A stretch of DNA of 64,000 nucleotides from Anthracocystis setariae (taxonomy: Eukaryota > Basidiomycota > Ustilaginomycetes > Ustilaginales > Ustilaginaceae). Shown one piece after another: positions 20,935 through 29,763 of the stretch (within the stretch, counting starts at the first letter, position 1; every line of letters starts with the position of its first letter). The DNA lies in NCBI GenBank assembly GCA_928724745.1, contig CAKMXJ010000007.1:558001-622000 (forward strand), read 5' to 3'. The notes under the pieces were generated by a model. The model was not told where the DNA came from, searched no databases, and saw nothing but the letters and a program-made list of their open reading frames with translations. Made by a program: the position numbers and the translations under genes.

Positions 20935-22221
20935 ATGCAACAGTGCTATCGGTGTACGCGACCTTGGCCACCAAACCACTTCGTCGGCGCCAACGGTAGG
21001 TCGGTGCGTTCGTGCGCGAGCTGCCGCAAGAAAGCCCCAGCGCCGCCGCCAGCCACCTCACCCAGCTCCCCTCGCCTTAGCATAACGGCGAACTCACCTC
21101 CTCGCAGCGCTGCCTTGGCTCCCACGCCCCACAGCGCTGCTGCAGTCTCGCGATCACCGCCACCCTCAGACGGTTCGCCTCTTCCCCCCCCTCGTCAACC
21201 ACTGTTGACTCGTCACGAGCCTCGCTCTGACGACTTCGCCTCCGCCGCCTCCGTCTCTGCACTCGAACGACGGCTCAGCGACCTCGAGCATCAACTGGAC
21301 CATCGTTTCAGCGAGCTCCTCAACGCCCTGCGGTCGGCCCCACTCACGTCGGCCGCTCAGCCCACCTCGCAGGCTTCGCTAACCCAACAGCAATCCCTGC
21401 TCCCCGCCCAACCAGCTGCAGCATCCACAATCCTCGCTGCCGGCACACAACCCGCTACCGGTGAGTCACCTCCCCTCTCGGTCACTCGCTGCTTTGCCTG
21501 GGTTCCACCCGACATCGTCTCGCTGGTCGAACGCGATCAACTCAAGCCGGAACACTTGGTCAAACTACGGGACCCGGAGTCACGAGTTTCCAAGGAACCG
21601 GTGAGAGCCTCTGCCTTTGTCGTCGAGTCCGGCCAACTCACTCTGGCCGAGGACTCCGCCGACACACGCACCGACGCTTTCGTCAAGGCCATACCCAGTC
21701 TCGCCGCCCTCACTCAGGTGTGGTTGGTGTATATTGCTATTCGCGTTCGAGTCACAGGCAACCTCTCTCTCAACGAGGCCCTGCTGACCCACCTCAAGCT
21801 GCTGGTCGACTTTGACCATCTCTACACGTGGCGGGCCGTCGCAGATTACCACCTAGCAGTCTGTCGAATCCGCTTCGGCACAGGTGCGGTCCACACGTGG
21901 GGCCAAGAGGACTTTGGCGCAGTACAGCGTGTGCTGGCGCCCTTCCGCAAGACGTCGACCAGCCCCAACGACCAGAACACCTCGTCTGGCTCGAACAAGA
22001 ACTCCTCTTCGTCGTCGTCCAACAAGAAACGGAACCACCAGGGCTCCACGGGCTCCTCCTCCAACTGGGACCCCTGCCGCCGTTTCAACGCCAACCTCCC
22101 CTGCTCCGGCTGCAACCGTACACACGCTTGCATTCACTGCCGCGGGCAACACAGCCTCCCCTCTTGTCCGACGCTTGGTAGCCTCTCCAAGAGCTCCAAC
22201 GCGAGCAAGAAAGCGAACTAA
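20935..22221 (+). CDS. Retrotransposon ORF1, Gag-like protein with two zinc motifs
   Basis: 428 residues. The N-terminus has a C4 motif, Cys4-x2-Cys7-x19-Cys27-x2-Cys30, resembling small treble-clef or ribbon motifs found at the start of many fungal proteins. A Pro/Ser-rich linker and a short predicted coiled coil (around residues 105-125) follow, then a folded central domain (about 180-340) with conserved-looking Trp and hydrophobic helices. The C-terminus holds a Cys/His cluster (PCSGCNRTHACIHCRGQHSL) that fits a zinc knuckle or CCCH finger of a nucleic-acid-binding Gag. By position and composition it is the capsid/nucleocapsid protein of the element. It ends in a TAATG overlap with ORF2. 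The start ATG at 20935 places the first cysteine at residue 4. Confidence 0.8.
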   Translation: MQQCYRCTRPWPPNHFVGANGRSVRSCASCRKKAPAPPPATSPSSPRLSITANSPPRSAALAPTPHSAAAVSRSPPPSDGSPLPPPRQPLLTRHEPRSDDFASAASVSALERRLSDLEHQLDHRFSELLNALRSAPLTSAAQPTSQASLTQQQSLLPAQPAAASTILAAGTQPATGESPPLSVTRCFAWVPPDIVSLVERDQLKPEHLVKLRDPESRVSKEPVRASAFVVESGQLTLAEDSADTRTDAFVKAIPSLAALTQVWLVYIAIRVRVTGNLSLNEALLTHLKLLVDFDHLYTWRAVADYHLAVCRIRFGTGAVHTWGQEDFGAVQRVLAPFRKTSTSPNDQNTSSGSNKNSSSSSSNKKRNHQGSTGSSSNWDPCRRFNANLPCSGCNRTHACIHCRGQHSLPSCPTLGSLSKSSNASKKAN

Positions 22222-25200
22222 TGGTGAGTCAGCGTACTCACTCAGGCGGCTCCGGCCGCCCACAGTCCAAGCTGGCTGCCCTCTTGCCCATGCCGGCTCC
22301 TTCGCCCACGCTGGCTCCTTCGCCCACGCTGGCTTCCTCGCCCATGCAGGCCGCCTCGCCCATGCTGGCACCTCACGATGGAGCGATCCGTCCTCCTCGT
22401 TCTCTTCCCTCGGTCAATAGAGCGCCTGAGCCTTCCTCAGCGCTTTCGCCACCCGCCGTGCAGGCTGTTCATGCCGCACCAACCTCGCCGCCCCAAGCTG
22501 GGCTCATCTTGCCCCAGGCTGGGTTTTTCTTCGCCCAAGCTGGCTCTTGTCCCACGCTGGACTCTCTCGCCCCCGGCATAGTCGACATGTCGCCTGACCG
22601 TGCCTCAGCCCTTCTCTTTGGCCTGCTCACAGGTTCACCTCCCTCGCCAAGGCCGAATACCCTGTGCGAGCAACCCATCTTCGCCGCAACCGACGCTCCA
22701 GCCACCGTCGGTTCGCTTCAACTTCGTCACTGGTCCCGCTTCCTGGACCTTTACCCTGACCGCGCCTTCGCAGCCCAACTGCGAGGCGCTCTCCAACATG
22801 GCGTCAAGCTCGGGTACGACGGCCCTCTGCGCACCTCAGCCAGACTGGAAGTCCCCAACTTGCCCATGAACGCCGACGACGTTCACCACCTCCGACGTGA
22901 GATTGAAGCGCGCCTGGCAGAAGGCCGCCTTCGCCGCGTCGACGACCCTGCAGCCATCCAGCTTGTCTGCTCGCCCGTGGGTGTGGTCCCGAAACCTCAC
23001 AGCGACAAGAGGCGTACCATCTACCACTTGTCGCACCCGCGCCGGCCCGGGTCCCGCCTGCCGTCAGTCAATGACGGCATCAGCACCTCCTTTGTCGCCA
23101 TCCGCTACGAGAGTCTCGATGCAATCATGGATTTCATCCGAGACCACCCGAGCGCCTCGCTGTGGAAGGCCGACCTCGAGGATGCCTTCCGGCATGTCAT
23201 CGTGGCCAAGACAGACGCCCGCCTCATGGGCATCCACTTTGACGGCCAATACTACCAAGAATGTGCGCTAGCGTTCGGTGGACGCTCATCGCCATTCTTA
23301 TTCAACCTCTTTGCCGAGTTCCTGCATTGGCTCACCTCCTTCGCCCTGCAGTCCGTGACGACGCTGTCCACCTCACATTCCGCCGTCTCACATTACTTGG
23401 ACGATTTCTTTGGCGCCTCCGACGCCACCGCCCCTCACGCCGTCCCCATCCAAGTGCTCAGCCTAGCCGCAGCAGCACTTGGGTTCAAGATCAGCAGCAA
23501 GAAGACGGTCTGGGACACCACCCGACTGGAGATCCTTGGCATTGAGCTGGACTCCGTTGCCCAGACCGCTTCGATCACACAGGAACGCCGCAAGCGCACC
23601 ATCGACTTGTGCTCGCGCATCATCGATCGTGGCCGCGCGTCTCTCCTTGAGCTTCAACAGGTGGCCGGCCACCTTCAGTTCATCACCCGAGTCGCCCCTC
23701 ACGGCCGTGCCTTCCTGCGACGCCTATACGACGCCGTCAGAGCTCATTACAAGGCGCCTTTTGGTCGCCGTATCAGTCGAGCCACACGCGCGGAACTGGT
23801 ATGGTGGATTACAACGCTGCATTCTTGGGACGGCGTGTCCCTGCTCCAGCCATCCCCGCTCATCATCGAACACATATGGACGGACGCATCGCCTCGCGCC
23901 ATTGGCGCTCACCTTGGCAGCATGGGCCGGCCCTCCGCTGCCTTTTCTAAGGAGCTCTCCCGCCGCCACCGTCGCAAGAACATCCGCTTCTTGGAGGCGC
24001 TGGCCGTGCTTGAGGCCCTCCGACGTTTCTCGCCACTTTGGACCGGACATCGCAAAGTGATCCTCCACGTGGACAACGAGAACGTTGAGTATGGCTTGCG
24101 GAAGGGCTCGATCAGAGATCCGGCGACGCAGACGCTGTTTCGGGAGATCTTCTCCCTCTGCCTTCGCCAGCGCATCGACCTCGTTCCCGTTCGTGTCTCG
24201 TCGGAGGCCAACGTGCTTGCTGACGCCCTTTCCCGCCGCCGTTTTGCCTTCCTCCAACAGCATTACCCGGCGGCCTTCGCCCTCCTATCGTTCAACGGGA
24301 CCAGAGCGACCAGCAGCCACCCCCGACCTTCGCCGCCACCGTCAGCCTCAGCAGCTCAGCAGCTTTCCTCCTCTGGAACGGACTCGCTAGCAGCACACGG
24401 TCCAGATCGTCCGCCATCGTCGACGACTACCTCTCCTCCTGCGCGGCCAGGACAGCCCCCTCCTCCTCACCTTTCCCCGCCACCGCCATCACCCTTATCG
24501 AGTGGTGCGCTCACCACCATGCCGGGAGTCGGTCGTACGGTTTGCTCAAACGCAACCTCGCCACACTCAAGTCGTGGCACATCGACCTCGGGCTCAGCAC
24601 CACCGCCTTTGACTCCGAGCGCCTCGCCCGTGTCACCAGAGGATACAAGCGCGTCATTGGCGTCCCCAGCCCGGCCGCCAAGCTGCCGATCACACTCCCA
24701 CTCCTTCGGCAGCTCGTCCTGGCGCTCCGCGTCGTCTGCCCATCTCAGCACGATCGCAGGATGTACCGCGCCTCCTTCTGTCTCGCCTTTGCTTGCTTCT
24801 TACGCGCAGGCGAGTTCACTTGGGAAACGCAAGGCGCCTCACCTCCCCTCCTCGTCGGCTCCGTCTCCTTCGCCGCCGACCGTTCCTTCGCCACCATCTT
24901 CCTGCCCTCCAGCAAGACGGATCCTTTCCGGTCGGGTGTCACGCTCACAGCACCGGCCGTCCCTCTCTCCACGTGCGCAGTCGCAGCCTTGGCGACCATC
25001 TGCCACGGTCGCCCCCCCTCAGCACCCCTCTTCGCCCTCGAAGGTGGTCTCCCCTTCAGTCGACAGGCCTTCTCGAGCATGCTCCGCCGCTGCCTCGCTC
25101 ACTGTGGCATCCAGGCGTCGGCATACTCGGGCCATTCCTTCCGTCGCGGCGCCGCCACTTGGGCTGCGTCCAATGGCGTCGACGACGACACAATCCGCGC

Positions 25201-25418
25201 ACTTGGTCGATGGCGAAGTGATTGCTTCCGTCGCTATATCGACAAGACAGCCACCGAGCGCGCCGCCACCGCCAGATCCGCCTTATACGCCAACACGAGC
25301 CACCACCTCGACCTCTCTGTTGCCGCGTGGCGCGATCTCTAGCCCTCTTCCTCGATTCCTCTCGATGGGGACCGCCTCTCGATGCTCTCCAGCCGTCGTT
25401 CACAACCGGTACACCTAA
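22221..25418 (+). CDS. Retrotransposon ORF2: reverse transcriptase and RNase H
   Basis: The start ATG shares its A with the ORF1 stop (TAATG, 22219-22223), which suggests stop-restart translation. The first 170 residues are Ala/Pro/Ser-rich with a repeated PMPAPSPTLAPS-like pattern. The reverse transcriptase follows: LWKADLEDAFRHV (motif A), FGGRSSPFLFNLF (B), HYLDDFFGAS (C, catalytic YLDD) and LEILGIELDS. RNase H then follows with IWTDASPRAIGAHLG, FLEALAVLEAL, HVDNENVEYGL and VLADALSRR, supplying the D-E-D-D acidic residues. The recognisable protein ends near 24290. The frame stays open to 25418 only as a Pro/Ser-rich translation opposite the recombinase frame, so its last 370 residues are probably not real protein. 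Confidence 0.9.
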   Translation: MVSQRTHSGGSGRPQSKLAALLPMPAPSPTLAPSPTLASSPMQAASPMLAPHDGAIRPPRSLPSVNRAPEPSSALSPPAVQAVHAAPTSPPQAGLILPQAGFFFAQAGSCPTLDSLAPGIVDMSPDRASALLFGLLTGSPPSPRPNTLCEQPIFAATDAPATVGSLQLRHWSRFLDLYPDRAFAAQLRGALQHGVKLGYDGPLRTSARLEVPNLPMNADDVHHLRREIEARLAEGRLRRVDDPAAIQLVCSPVGVVPKPHSDKRRTIYHLSHPRRPGSRLPSVNDGISTSFVAIRYESLDAIMDFIRDHPSASLWKADLEDAFRHVIVAKTDARLMGIHFDGQYYQECALAFGGRSSPFLFNLFAEFLHWLTSFALQSVTTLSTSHSAVSHYLDDFFGASDATAPHAVPIQVLSLAAAALGFKISSKKTVWDTTRLEILGIELDSVAQTASITQERRKRTIDLCSRIIDRGRASLLELQQVAGHLQFITRVAPHGRAFLRRLYDAVRAHYKAPFGRRISRATRAELVWWITTLHSWDGVSLLQPSPLIIEHIWTDASPRAIGAHLGSMGRPSAAFSKELSRRHRRKNIRFLEALAVLEALRRFSPLWTGHRKVILHVDNENVEYGLRKGSIRDPATQTLFREIFSLCLRQRIDLVPVRVSSEANVLADALSRRRFAFLQQHYPAAFALLSFNGTRATSSHPRPSPPPSASAAQQLSSSGTDSLAAHGPDRPPSSTTTSPPARPGQPPPPHLSPPPPSPLSSGALTTMPGVGRTVCSNATSPHSSRGTSTSGSAPPPLTPSASPVSPEDTSASLASPARPPSCRSHSHSFGSSSWRSASSAHLSTIAGCTAPPSVSPLLASYAQASSLGKRKAPHLPSSSAPSPSPPTVPSPPSSCPPARRILSGRVSRSQHRPSLSPRAQSQPWRPSATVAPPQHPSSPSKVVSPSVDRPSRACSAAASLTVASRRRHTRAIPSVAAPPLGLRPMASTTTQSAHLVDGEVIASVAISTRQPPSAPPPPDPPYTPTRATTSTSLLPRGAISSPLPRFLSMGTASRCSPAVVHNRYT
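24224..25342 (+). CDS. Retrotransposon tyrosine recombinase (-1 frame relative to ORF2)
   Basis: This frame is open from a TGA at 24221-24223 to a TAG at 25340-25342. Homology-like sequence starts near 24360 with a SAM-like core-binding domain (ssSAIVDDYLSSC, then TLIEWCAHHH). The catalytic domain follows: ACFLRAGEFTW with the first Arg, SKTDPFRSG with the Lys, HSFRRG with His at 25133 and its paired Arg, GRW, and the nucleophile Tyr at 25235 in RRYID. These are the R-K-H-R-W-Y residues of tyrosine recombinases. No ATG precedes the conserved domain; the first usable near-cognate codon is a TTG at 24542, which would delete the core-binding domain. Expression as a -1 frameshift fusion with ORF2 is the likeliest explanation, but I see no canonical slippery heptamer. 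Confidence 0.88.
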   Translation, partial: RPFPPPFCLPPTALPGGLRPPIVQRDQSDQQPPPTFAATVSLSSSAAFLLWNGLASSTRSRSSAIVDDYLSSCAARTAPSSSPFPATAITLIEWCAHHHAGSRSYGLLKRNLATLKSWHIDLGLSTTAFDSERLARVTRGYKRVIGVPSPAAKLPITLPLLRQLVLALRVVCPSQHDRRMYRASFCLAFACFLRAGEFTWETQGASPPLLVGSVSFAADRSFATIFLPSSKTDPFRSGVTLTAPAVPLSTCAVAALATICHGRPPSAPLFALEGGLPFSRQAFSSMLRRCLAHCGIQASAYSGHSFRRGAATWAASNGVDDDTIRALGRWRSDCFRRYIDKTATERAATARSALYANTSHHLDLSVAAWRDL

Positions 25419-25440
25419 CGGTCCGCTGATCACACCTCAT

Positions 25441-25558
25441 GGCCACGGCTGGGAGCTCGCGAGCGACTCGCTCGAGTTCGGCAAATCGATTCTTCCTGTT
25501 CTCTTTCGTGCGAGTGGTGTGGAGGCGTGAGCAACCGCGAGCCAGCAACGGTGATGCA
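25441..25558 (+). repeat. Retrotransposon internal repeat B1
   Basis: 118 bases repeated identically at 25875-25992 as far as I can compare. Its last five bases (ATGCA) are the first five of A2, reproducing the junction of a circular intermediate. Confidence 0.95.
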
Positions 25559-25722
25559 GTGCGCTTGGTACGAGCGCTAGCTTCACTGGGGCGTCGCGGG
25601 CGCTCACGTAAGCAGCGCGTAAGCAGAGGTGACGTGTACAAGCAGCTCAGCTTGCTCATCTCACTCTGTTCTTCTTCACCACCATCTCGCTTGCCGTCTC
25701 GCCTCGCGATTCGGCTTTTTCA
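25554..25722 (+). repeat. Retrotransposon internal repeat A2
   Basis: A 169-base copy of A1, directly following B1. Confidence 0.95.
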
Positions 25723-25874
25723 CCCGCCCTGACCCGTCCCTACGCAGCTCACGCTCTTATCTTATCAGTCTTAGTTATCTTCTTCTTAGTTATCTGTCAG
25801 TCTTAGTTATCTTCGCGGTCTCCCGCACCCTCTGCTACGCTCACACGCGACGCTCGACCGCCCGTGCCCTGTAC
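25723..25874 (+). other. Spacer between A2 and B2 with CTTAGTTATCT repeats
   Basis: 152 bases unique to the right end. A short motif, CTTAGTTATCT, occurs three times between about 25765 and 25814, two copies preceded by CAGT. Confidence 0.8.
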
Positions 25875-25992
25875 GGCCACGGCTGGGAGCTCGCGAGCGA
25901 CTCGCTCGAGTTCGGCAAATCGATTCTTCCTGTTCTCTTTCGTGCGAGTGGTGTGGAGGCGTGAGCAACCGCGAGCCAGCAACGGTGATGCA
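25875..25992 (+). repeat. Retrotransposon right terminal repeat B2
   Basis: A 118-base copy of B1. Host sequence resumes at 25993 after the ATGCA core. Confidence 0.95.
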
Positions 25993-27400
25993 TGTGCATC
26001 GATCGGAGAAATCGAGTCGAGCGCGCGCTTTTGACAGCTGAGCCAACGCTACCGTCATGTGCTCGCAATTTCGGAGAATTTTTCGACGAGGCCAAAATCA
26101 TTTCACAATCGACAAGACGAGCTAACGATGCAGGCCCGGGGGGGAATGCAATGAGACGCCGAAGAGTGATCATTGCCTTGTAGTATTTTGTCTCGCATAC
26201 CAGGGTGTTTGGATGACGGCTGATTGGAGGTCAGCTCGCCGCTCACACCGCGCGCGCTCGACTATGTCTTCGAGCACCTCAGGCGTTCACTCCAGCGGGG
26301 CCGAACCATGGCACTGGCACTAACCGCCGTCATGATGGGGTCCGTTCCCCTAGCCATAGGGACGGCCCTGTCTTGACCGAGACCACGGCCGCAATCTTGG
26401 CAATGCTGCGTGGGTCAAAACGGTATGTGTCCGGCAATTGTCCCAGCTACACAACCAGGGATGGACTACTCAGCCTGTGGCGGGCAGGGCCCAGGAACGA
26501 TGGGCTATTTACCAGGCTTGGTTTTCAAGGTCTGAACCATACCGATTCTGTCTGCACTAGCCTAGACCCTGATGCGCTCGCCTTTAGTGGATGCTTGGCT
26601 CGAAAGCGTCGAAAGATTCGATTCCATTGCAAATCCAACAGCTCGGAACCAGACGACGACGACGACGACGCCGACGCCGACGGACGCGGTGACGTCCGAC
26701 GGGTGTTGCAAAGTGGGCAACCGCAACCGCAAGCGAAGCCGGGATTGGCAATTGGCAATAATTGCAACTCTGTCGATCCCAACCATTCCTTTTCGAACTT
26801 GTCTCGCTCATGAACCAAGAAACGGCGCTAAATCCAAGACACCGAAATGACTAATGCTTGATTGCATCATACAACCATCACCGACCTGAGAGGAATTTTT
26901 TTCTTTTTTCAAGATGATTTGTTAAATCAATTTTATTCAAAGCGTGACCTACAGGGATTGCACTCCCATCATCTTGGCATGCTCAGCTTATCACTGGTGA
27001 CGGTGCCATGACGCGGGGGAATCCTCAGCTGCTGCAAGCTCAATCAGCAACGGCTGCTGCAGGTTTCATCTCCGCAAGCTCTATCCGTGCCTCCGTCCCT
27101 GCGTCGACTGATATCGGCAGCAGCACGTGGCAGCTCCACACCATCCTCTCACTCGCAAGGGAATGCTCACGCCTAACGCAACCGAAGCGGGGTAGTTCCA
27201 ATCGCGCCCCCAACCAACCCCGCACACAGTCATCTTCTTAGCTAAACAATCCAATGAATATTGCATCACTCCATGTTATACACCCATGACCGTAATGAAC
27301 TGGTCCACAAAAGTGAGGGCATTGATACTATCCAGCACAGTACAACTACCTGCTTGCATGCGGACAAAGGATCATCAACCACCGAACGTACTGTACTTGG
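25993..27400. other. Intergenic region, no gene seen
   Basis: 1408 bases between the element and the 3' end of THI20. It contains a short GAC repeat (26651-26675) and AT-rich stretches near 26895-26940. The 26373-26813 plus frame lacks an ATG and looks like chance. No tRNA-like or 5S-like sequence was recognised. Confidence 0.5.
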
Positions 27401-29338
27401 TCAGGGTTCAAGCACCAACCTGCGACTCGCGGGGTCGATCGCTTCATCCCACATGCCTTGTTCTAGACGACAAGCGGCATTCCAAATCTTGTGCAAATGC
27501 GCCATCTTAGCGCGCGAAGGAGGATCCCTAGCTGCTTTCGCCTCGATCAACCTCATCGCGCGCTGCACCACTCGTTGAAAGTCGTCGCCGCCATAAGCAT
27601 CGATCCAGGCAACATAATCCGCATCCAACCCATCCTTTCTATTCCGACTTAGCCAAAGCCCAACCTGAGCATACCCGACCATGCAGGGACTCACAGCCAC
27701 CAGCAGATCGAGCGCGTCGCTCGATCGGGCAATATCGAGTACGAAACGCGTATACGCAATCGTAGCTGCGCTCTCCAGCGTATCGTGCTCCAGCTGGCTG
27801 GCTGATATGCCAAAGCTCTCCAGGCAGACTCGCTGATGCAATTTGGTTTCCTCTACCATGGCTCGCGACATTTCAGCGAGCGTCAAAATCTCGTCCGAAG
27901 TGTTGTCCGGTGAAGCTGCCGCCTGAGCCCAGATCCTGGCGTAATGTCGCAGGAAGAGATAATCCTGCTTCATAAACCACTCGAATCCTTCCCGTGGCAG
28001 ACTTCCATCTGCTAAGCCAAGCACAAAGCGATGTTGCACGAACGACGTCCACGTATCGAGCGAGTTGGAGATCAAGCTGCGATGCAGAGGAAAGCAAGCC
28101 GTGGATGCTGAAGACGACGCAGTGATGAACCCACGCGGCTGAAAGGGATAAGAATGATCCAGGGGACCAGGACCGTTTCCAAGATCTTGAAGACCGCAAG
28201 CGATGGCGTTCTGGACGTACTTGATCGCGATCGAAGTAGACTGGATCAAAGAACGACCTTGGGCCAACGACGCAGCCAAGGCCGAGGATAGCGTGCAGCC
28301 TGTGCCGTGCGTTGCGGTAGAATCAACGAGCGGCTTGACGAAAAGCACATACGATCCATCAGCATCGTTAGTCTGCTGGTAGAGTACGTCGCATACGACC
28401 ACATCGCTTTCGGCATTCGCCTGGTCCCAATTCAAAACCTGACTGAACGGGATCTGATCGGTGCGGATCACAGTTACGTTGCCTGTGCGTGTGATGACGG
28501 CGCCATCGACACCAGCTAGATTGCTGAGGTCGTCCTCTATGCTCACAAAGGCTGGTGTTGTGGACTTGTGATGCTTCTCTACGCGCTGGGGGTATCGCTC
28601 GGTTGATGTGGATGCTTTGGAGGCTGTGCGACCAGCTTGAACGGTGGTGTGCTCGGCGGATGAACTTGAATTTAAGCTATCCAGCCATGCTTGTATGTGG
28701 GACGTGGACATCCTCGCATGACCTCCCTTGACAAGGACAGCCCTAGGACCAAGCTTGGAAATGCTCTTGGCCGCGGCCATCATCTGAGCAATCTCGGTGT
28801 GTTGGTCTTTTTCAGCAAGCTTGAGCTCCTGAGGTCCGGATTGATGCGTGGTAAACTTGGCTGCGTAGTTGAGCAGCTGTCGTGCTTCGGGCAAGTTTGG
28901 CGTCAAGATGGTGCAGAGCGGTAGAAAGTCACGTATCAAAGATTCGATGGCGCCTTGGGAGAGGAGTAGCGAGCCTGACGTCGAAACCATGACCGGATCA
29001 AGGACGATGGGAATATTGTGTCCACCGTGAGAACCTTGATCGCGCTTCCATTCAGAGAGCTTGGACGCAAGAGCAGCTACGATGGCTTGATTGCAAAGCA
29101 TACCGATCTTGACCGCATCGATCTGGATATCCGAGGCTACGGAATCGAATTGCTGCAAGACAAACTCGGGTGGACAAGCATGGATCGCAGAGACGCCTGT
29201 GGTGTTCTGAGCTGTCAAGGCGGTCAGCACCGAAAGACCGTATGTGCCGAGCGAGAGGAATGTCTTGAGATCAGCCTGGATGCCGGCGCCTCCTCCAGAG
29301 TCGGAGCCGGCAATGGTAAGCACGCGTGGTGGCGACAT
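27401..29338 (-). CDS. THI20: Thi20-type HMP/HMP-P kinase fused to TenA (thiaminase II)
   Basis: 645 residues from the ATG at 29336-29338, which puts the family opening [22 protein letters not shown] at residues 6-27. The N-terminal ribokinase-fold half phosphorylates hydroxymethylpyrimidine and its phosphate; [11 protein letters not shown] (about residues 346-357) is the ATP/anion-hole motif with catalytic Asp/Cys context. The kinase contains an insert of roughly 80-100 residues, rich in Ser, Thr and charged residues, before this motif. The C-terminal half is TenA-like, with [14 protein letters not shown], an ETKLH segment and SPCMVGYAQ carrying the expected active-site Cys (near residue 549), for salvage of thiamine breakdown products. 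The open frame continues upstream to 29491 without homology. It is divergent from URB1. Confidence 0.92.
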   Translation of the reverse strand: MSPPRVLTIAGSDSGGGAGIQADLKTFLSLGTYGLSVLTALTAQNTTGVSAIHACPPEFVLQQFDSVASDIQIDAVKIGMLCNQAIVAALASKLSEWKRDQGSHGGHNIPIVLDPVMVSTSGSLLLSQGAIESLIRDFLPLCTILTPNLPEARQLLNYAAKFTTHQSGPQELKLAEKDQHTEIAQMMAAAKSISKLGPRAVLVKGGHARMSTSHIQAWLDSLNSSSSAEHTTVQAGRTASKASTSTERYPQRVEKHHKSTTPAFVSIEDDLSNLAGVDGAVITRTGNVTVIRTDQIPFSQVLNWDQANAESDVVVCDVLYQQTNDADGSYVLFVKPLVDSTATHGTGCTLSSALAASLAQGRSLIQSTSIAIKYVQNAIACGLQDLGNGPGPLDHSYPFQPRGFITASSSASTACFPLHRSLISNSLDTWTSFVQHRFVLGLADGSLPREGFEWFMKQDYLFLRHYARIWAQAAASPDNTSDEILTLAEMSRAMVEETKLHQRVCLESFGISASQLEHDTLESAATIAYTRFVLDIARSSDALDLLVAVSPCMVGYAQVGLWLSRNRKDGLDADYVAWIDAYGGDDFQRVVQRAMRLIEAKAARDPPSRAKMAHLHKIWNAACRLEQGMWDEAIDPASRRLVLEP

Positions 29339-29763
29339 GCTAGGATTGTTGTGACTGACGAGTCTGAGGCATGGTACAGTAGGACATGTCAGGAGGCAGG
29401 AAGGCGATTTCATGCAAATGCCGACGAAGGACCCTTTTTGGCTCGGCTCGATTTTCGTCTGACTCATTTGTGCGGAGCAACAAAATCTCACAATTATATT
29501 GGCTACATTGGCGTCTGCCGTGTTCCGAGCTTTTTTTTTTTTTTTTTTTTTTTTTTATTTTTGTTTTGGCGATTGGAATCTTTTTAGGCGACACGAGTTG
29601 GCCAATGCTGCAAAAATTTCCAACTGCCCAACACGGTCCCCTTTTGAAAAGGGTCTACTTCCACATCTTCACATCCAACCGTGACACCATCCCAACCGCT
29701 TCAACTCAGCTCCAGTCTCTCGCACTCGGAATAGCTTGGAACAGCAAGCTGGACAGAGTTACC
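29339..29763. promoter_or_regulatory. Divergent promoter THI20 / URB1
   Basis: 425 bases between start codons. It contains a 26-T run at 29531-29556, a CCAAT at 29602-29606 and an RRPE-like TGCAAAAATTTCC at 29609-29621, all upstream of URB1. No TPP-riboswitch-like conserved core was seen on the THI20 side. Confidence 0.6.

Larger units (their letters stand above)
19889..25992 (+). mobile_element. Complete Ngaro/DIRS-like tyrosine-recombinase retrotransposon
   Basis: About 6.1 kb. The order is A1 repeat (19889-20057), untranslated leader, ORF1 (Gag-like), ORF2 (reverse transcriptase and RNase H), tyrosine recombinase in another frame, then B1 (25441-25558) directly abutting A2 (25554-25722, sharing five bases), a 152-base spacer, and B2 (25875-25992). 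Split direct repeats plus a tyrosine recombinase, with no DDE integrase and no LTRs, define the Ngaro/PAT type of DIRS-order elements; these are known to integrate from a circular intermediate without target duplication. All reading frames are free of internal stops, B1 and B2 look identical, and A1 and A2 differ at one base, so the copy appears recent and may be intact. Confidence 0.93.

Noticed and set aside
24360..25418. C-terminal 370 residues of the ORF2 frame as real protein
   Set aside because: The translation turns into Pro/Ser/Ala low complexity exactly where the recombinase frame shows conserved catalytic motifs.
19889..25992. LTR retrotransposon
   Set aside because: The repeats are split and ordered A-B-A-B at the right end, no primer-binding site or DDE integrase is seen, and a tyrosine recombinase is present.
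26373..26813. Small gene with an Asp-rich run
   Set aside because: No ATG start, no homology-like pattern, and the Asp run comes from a GAC repeat.
29339..29763. TPP riboswitch ahead of THI20
   Set aside because: The conserved CTGAGA-type and ACCTGA-type core could not be found on the minus strand of this leader.
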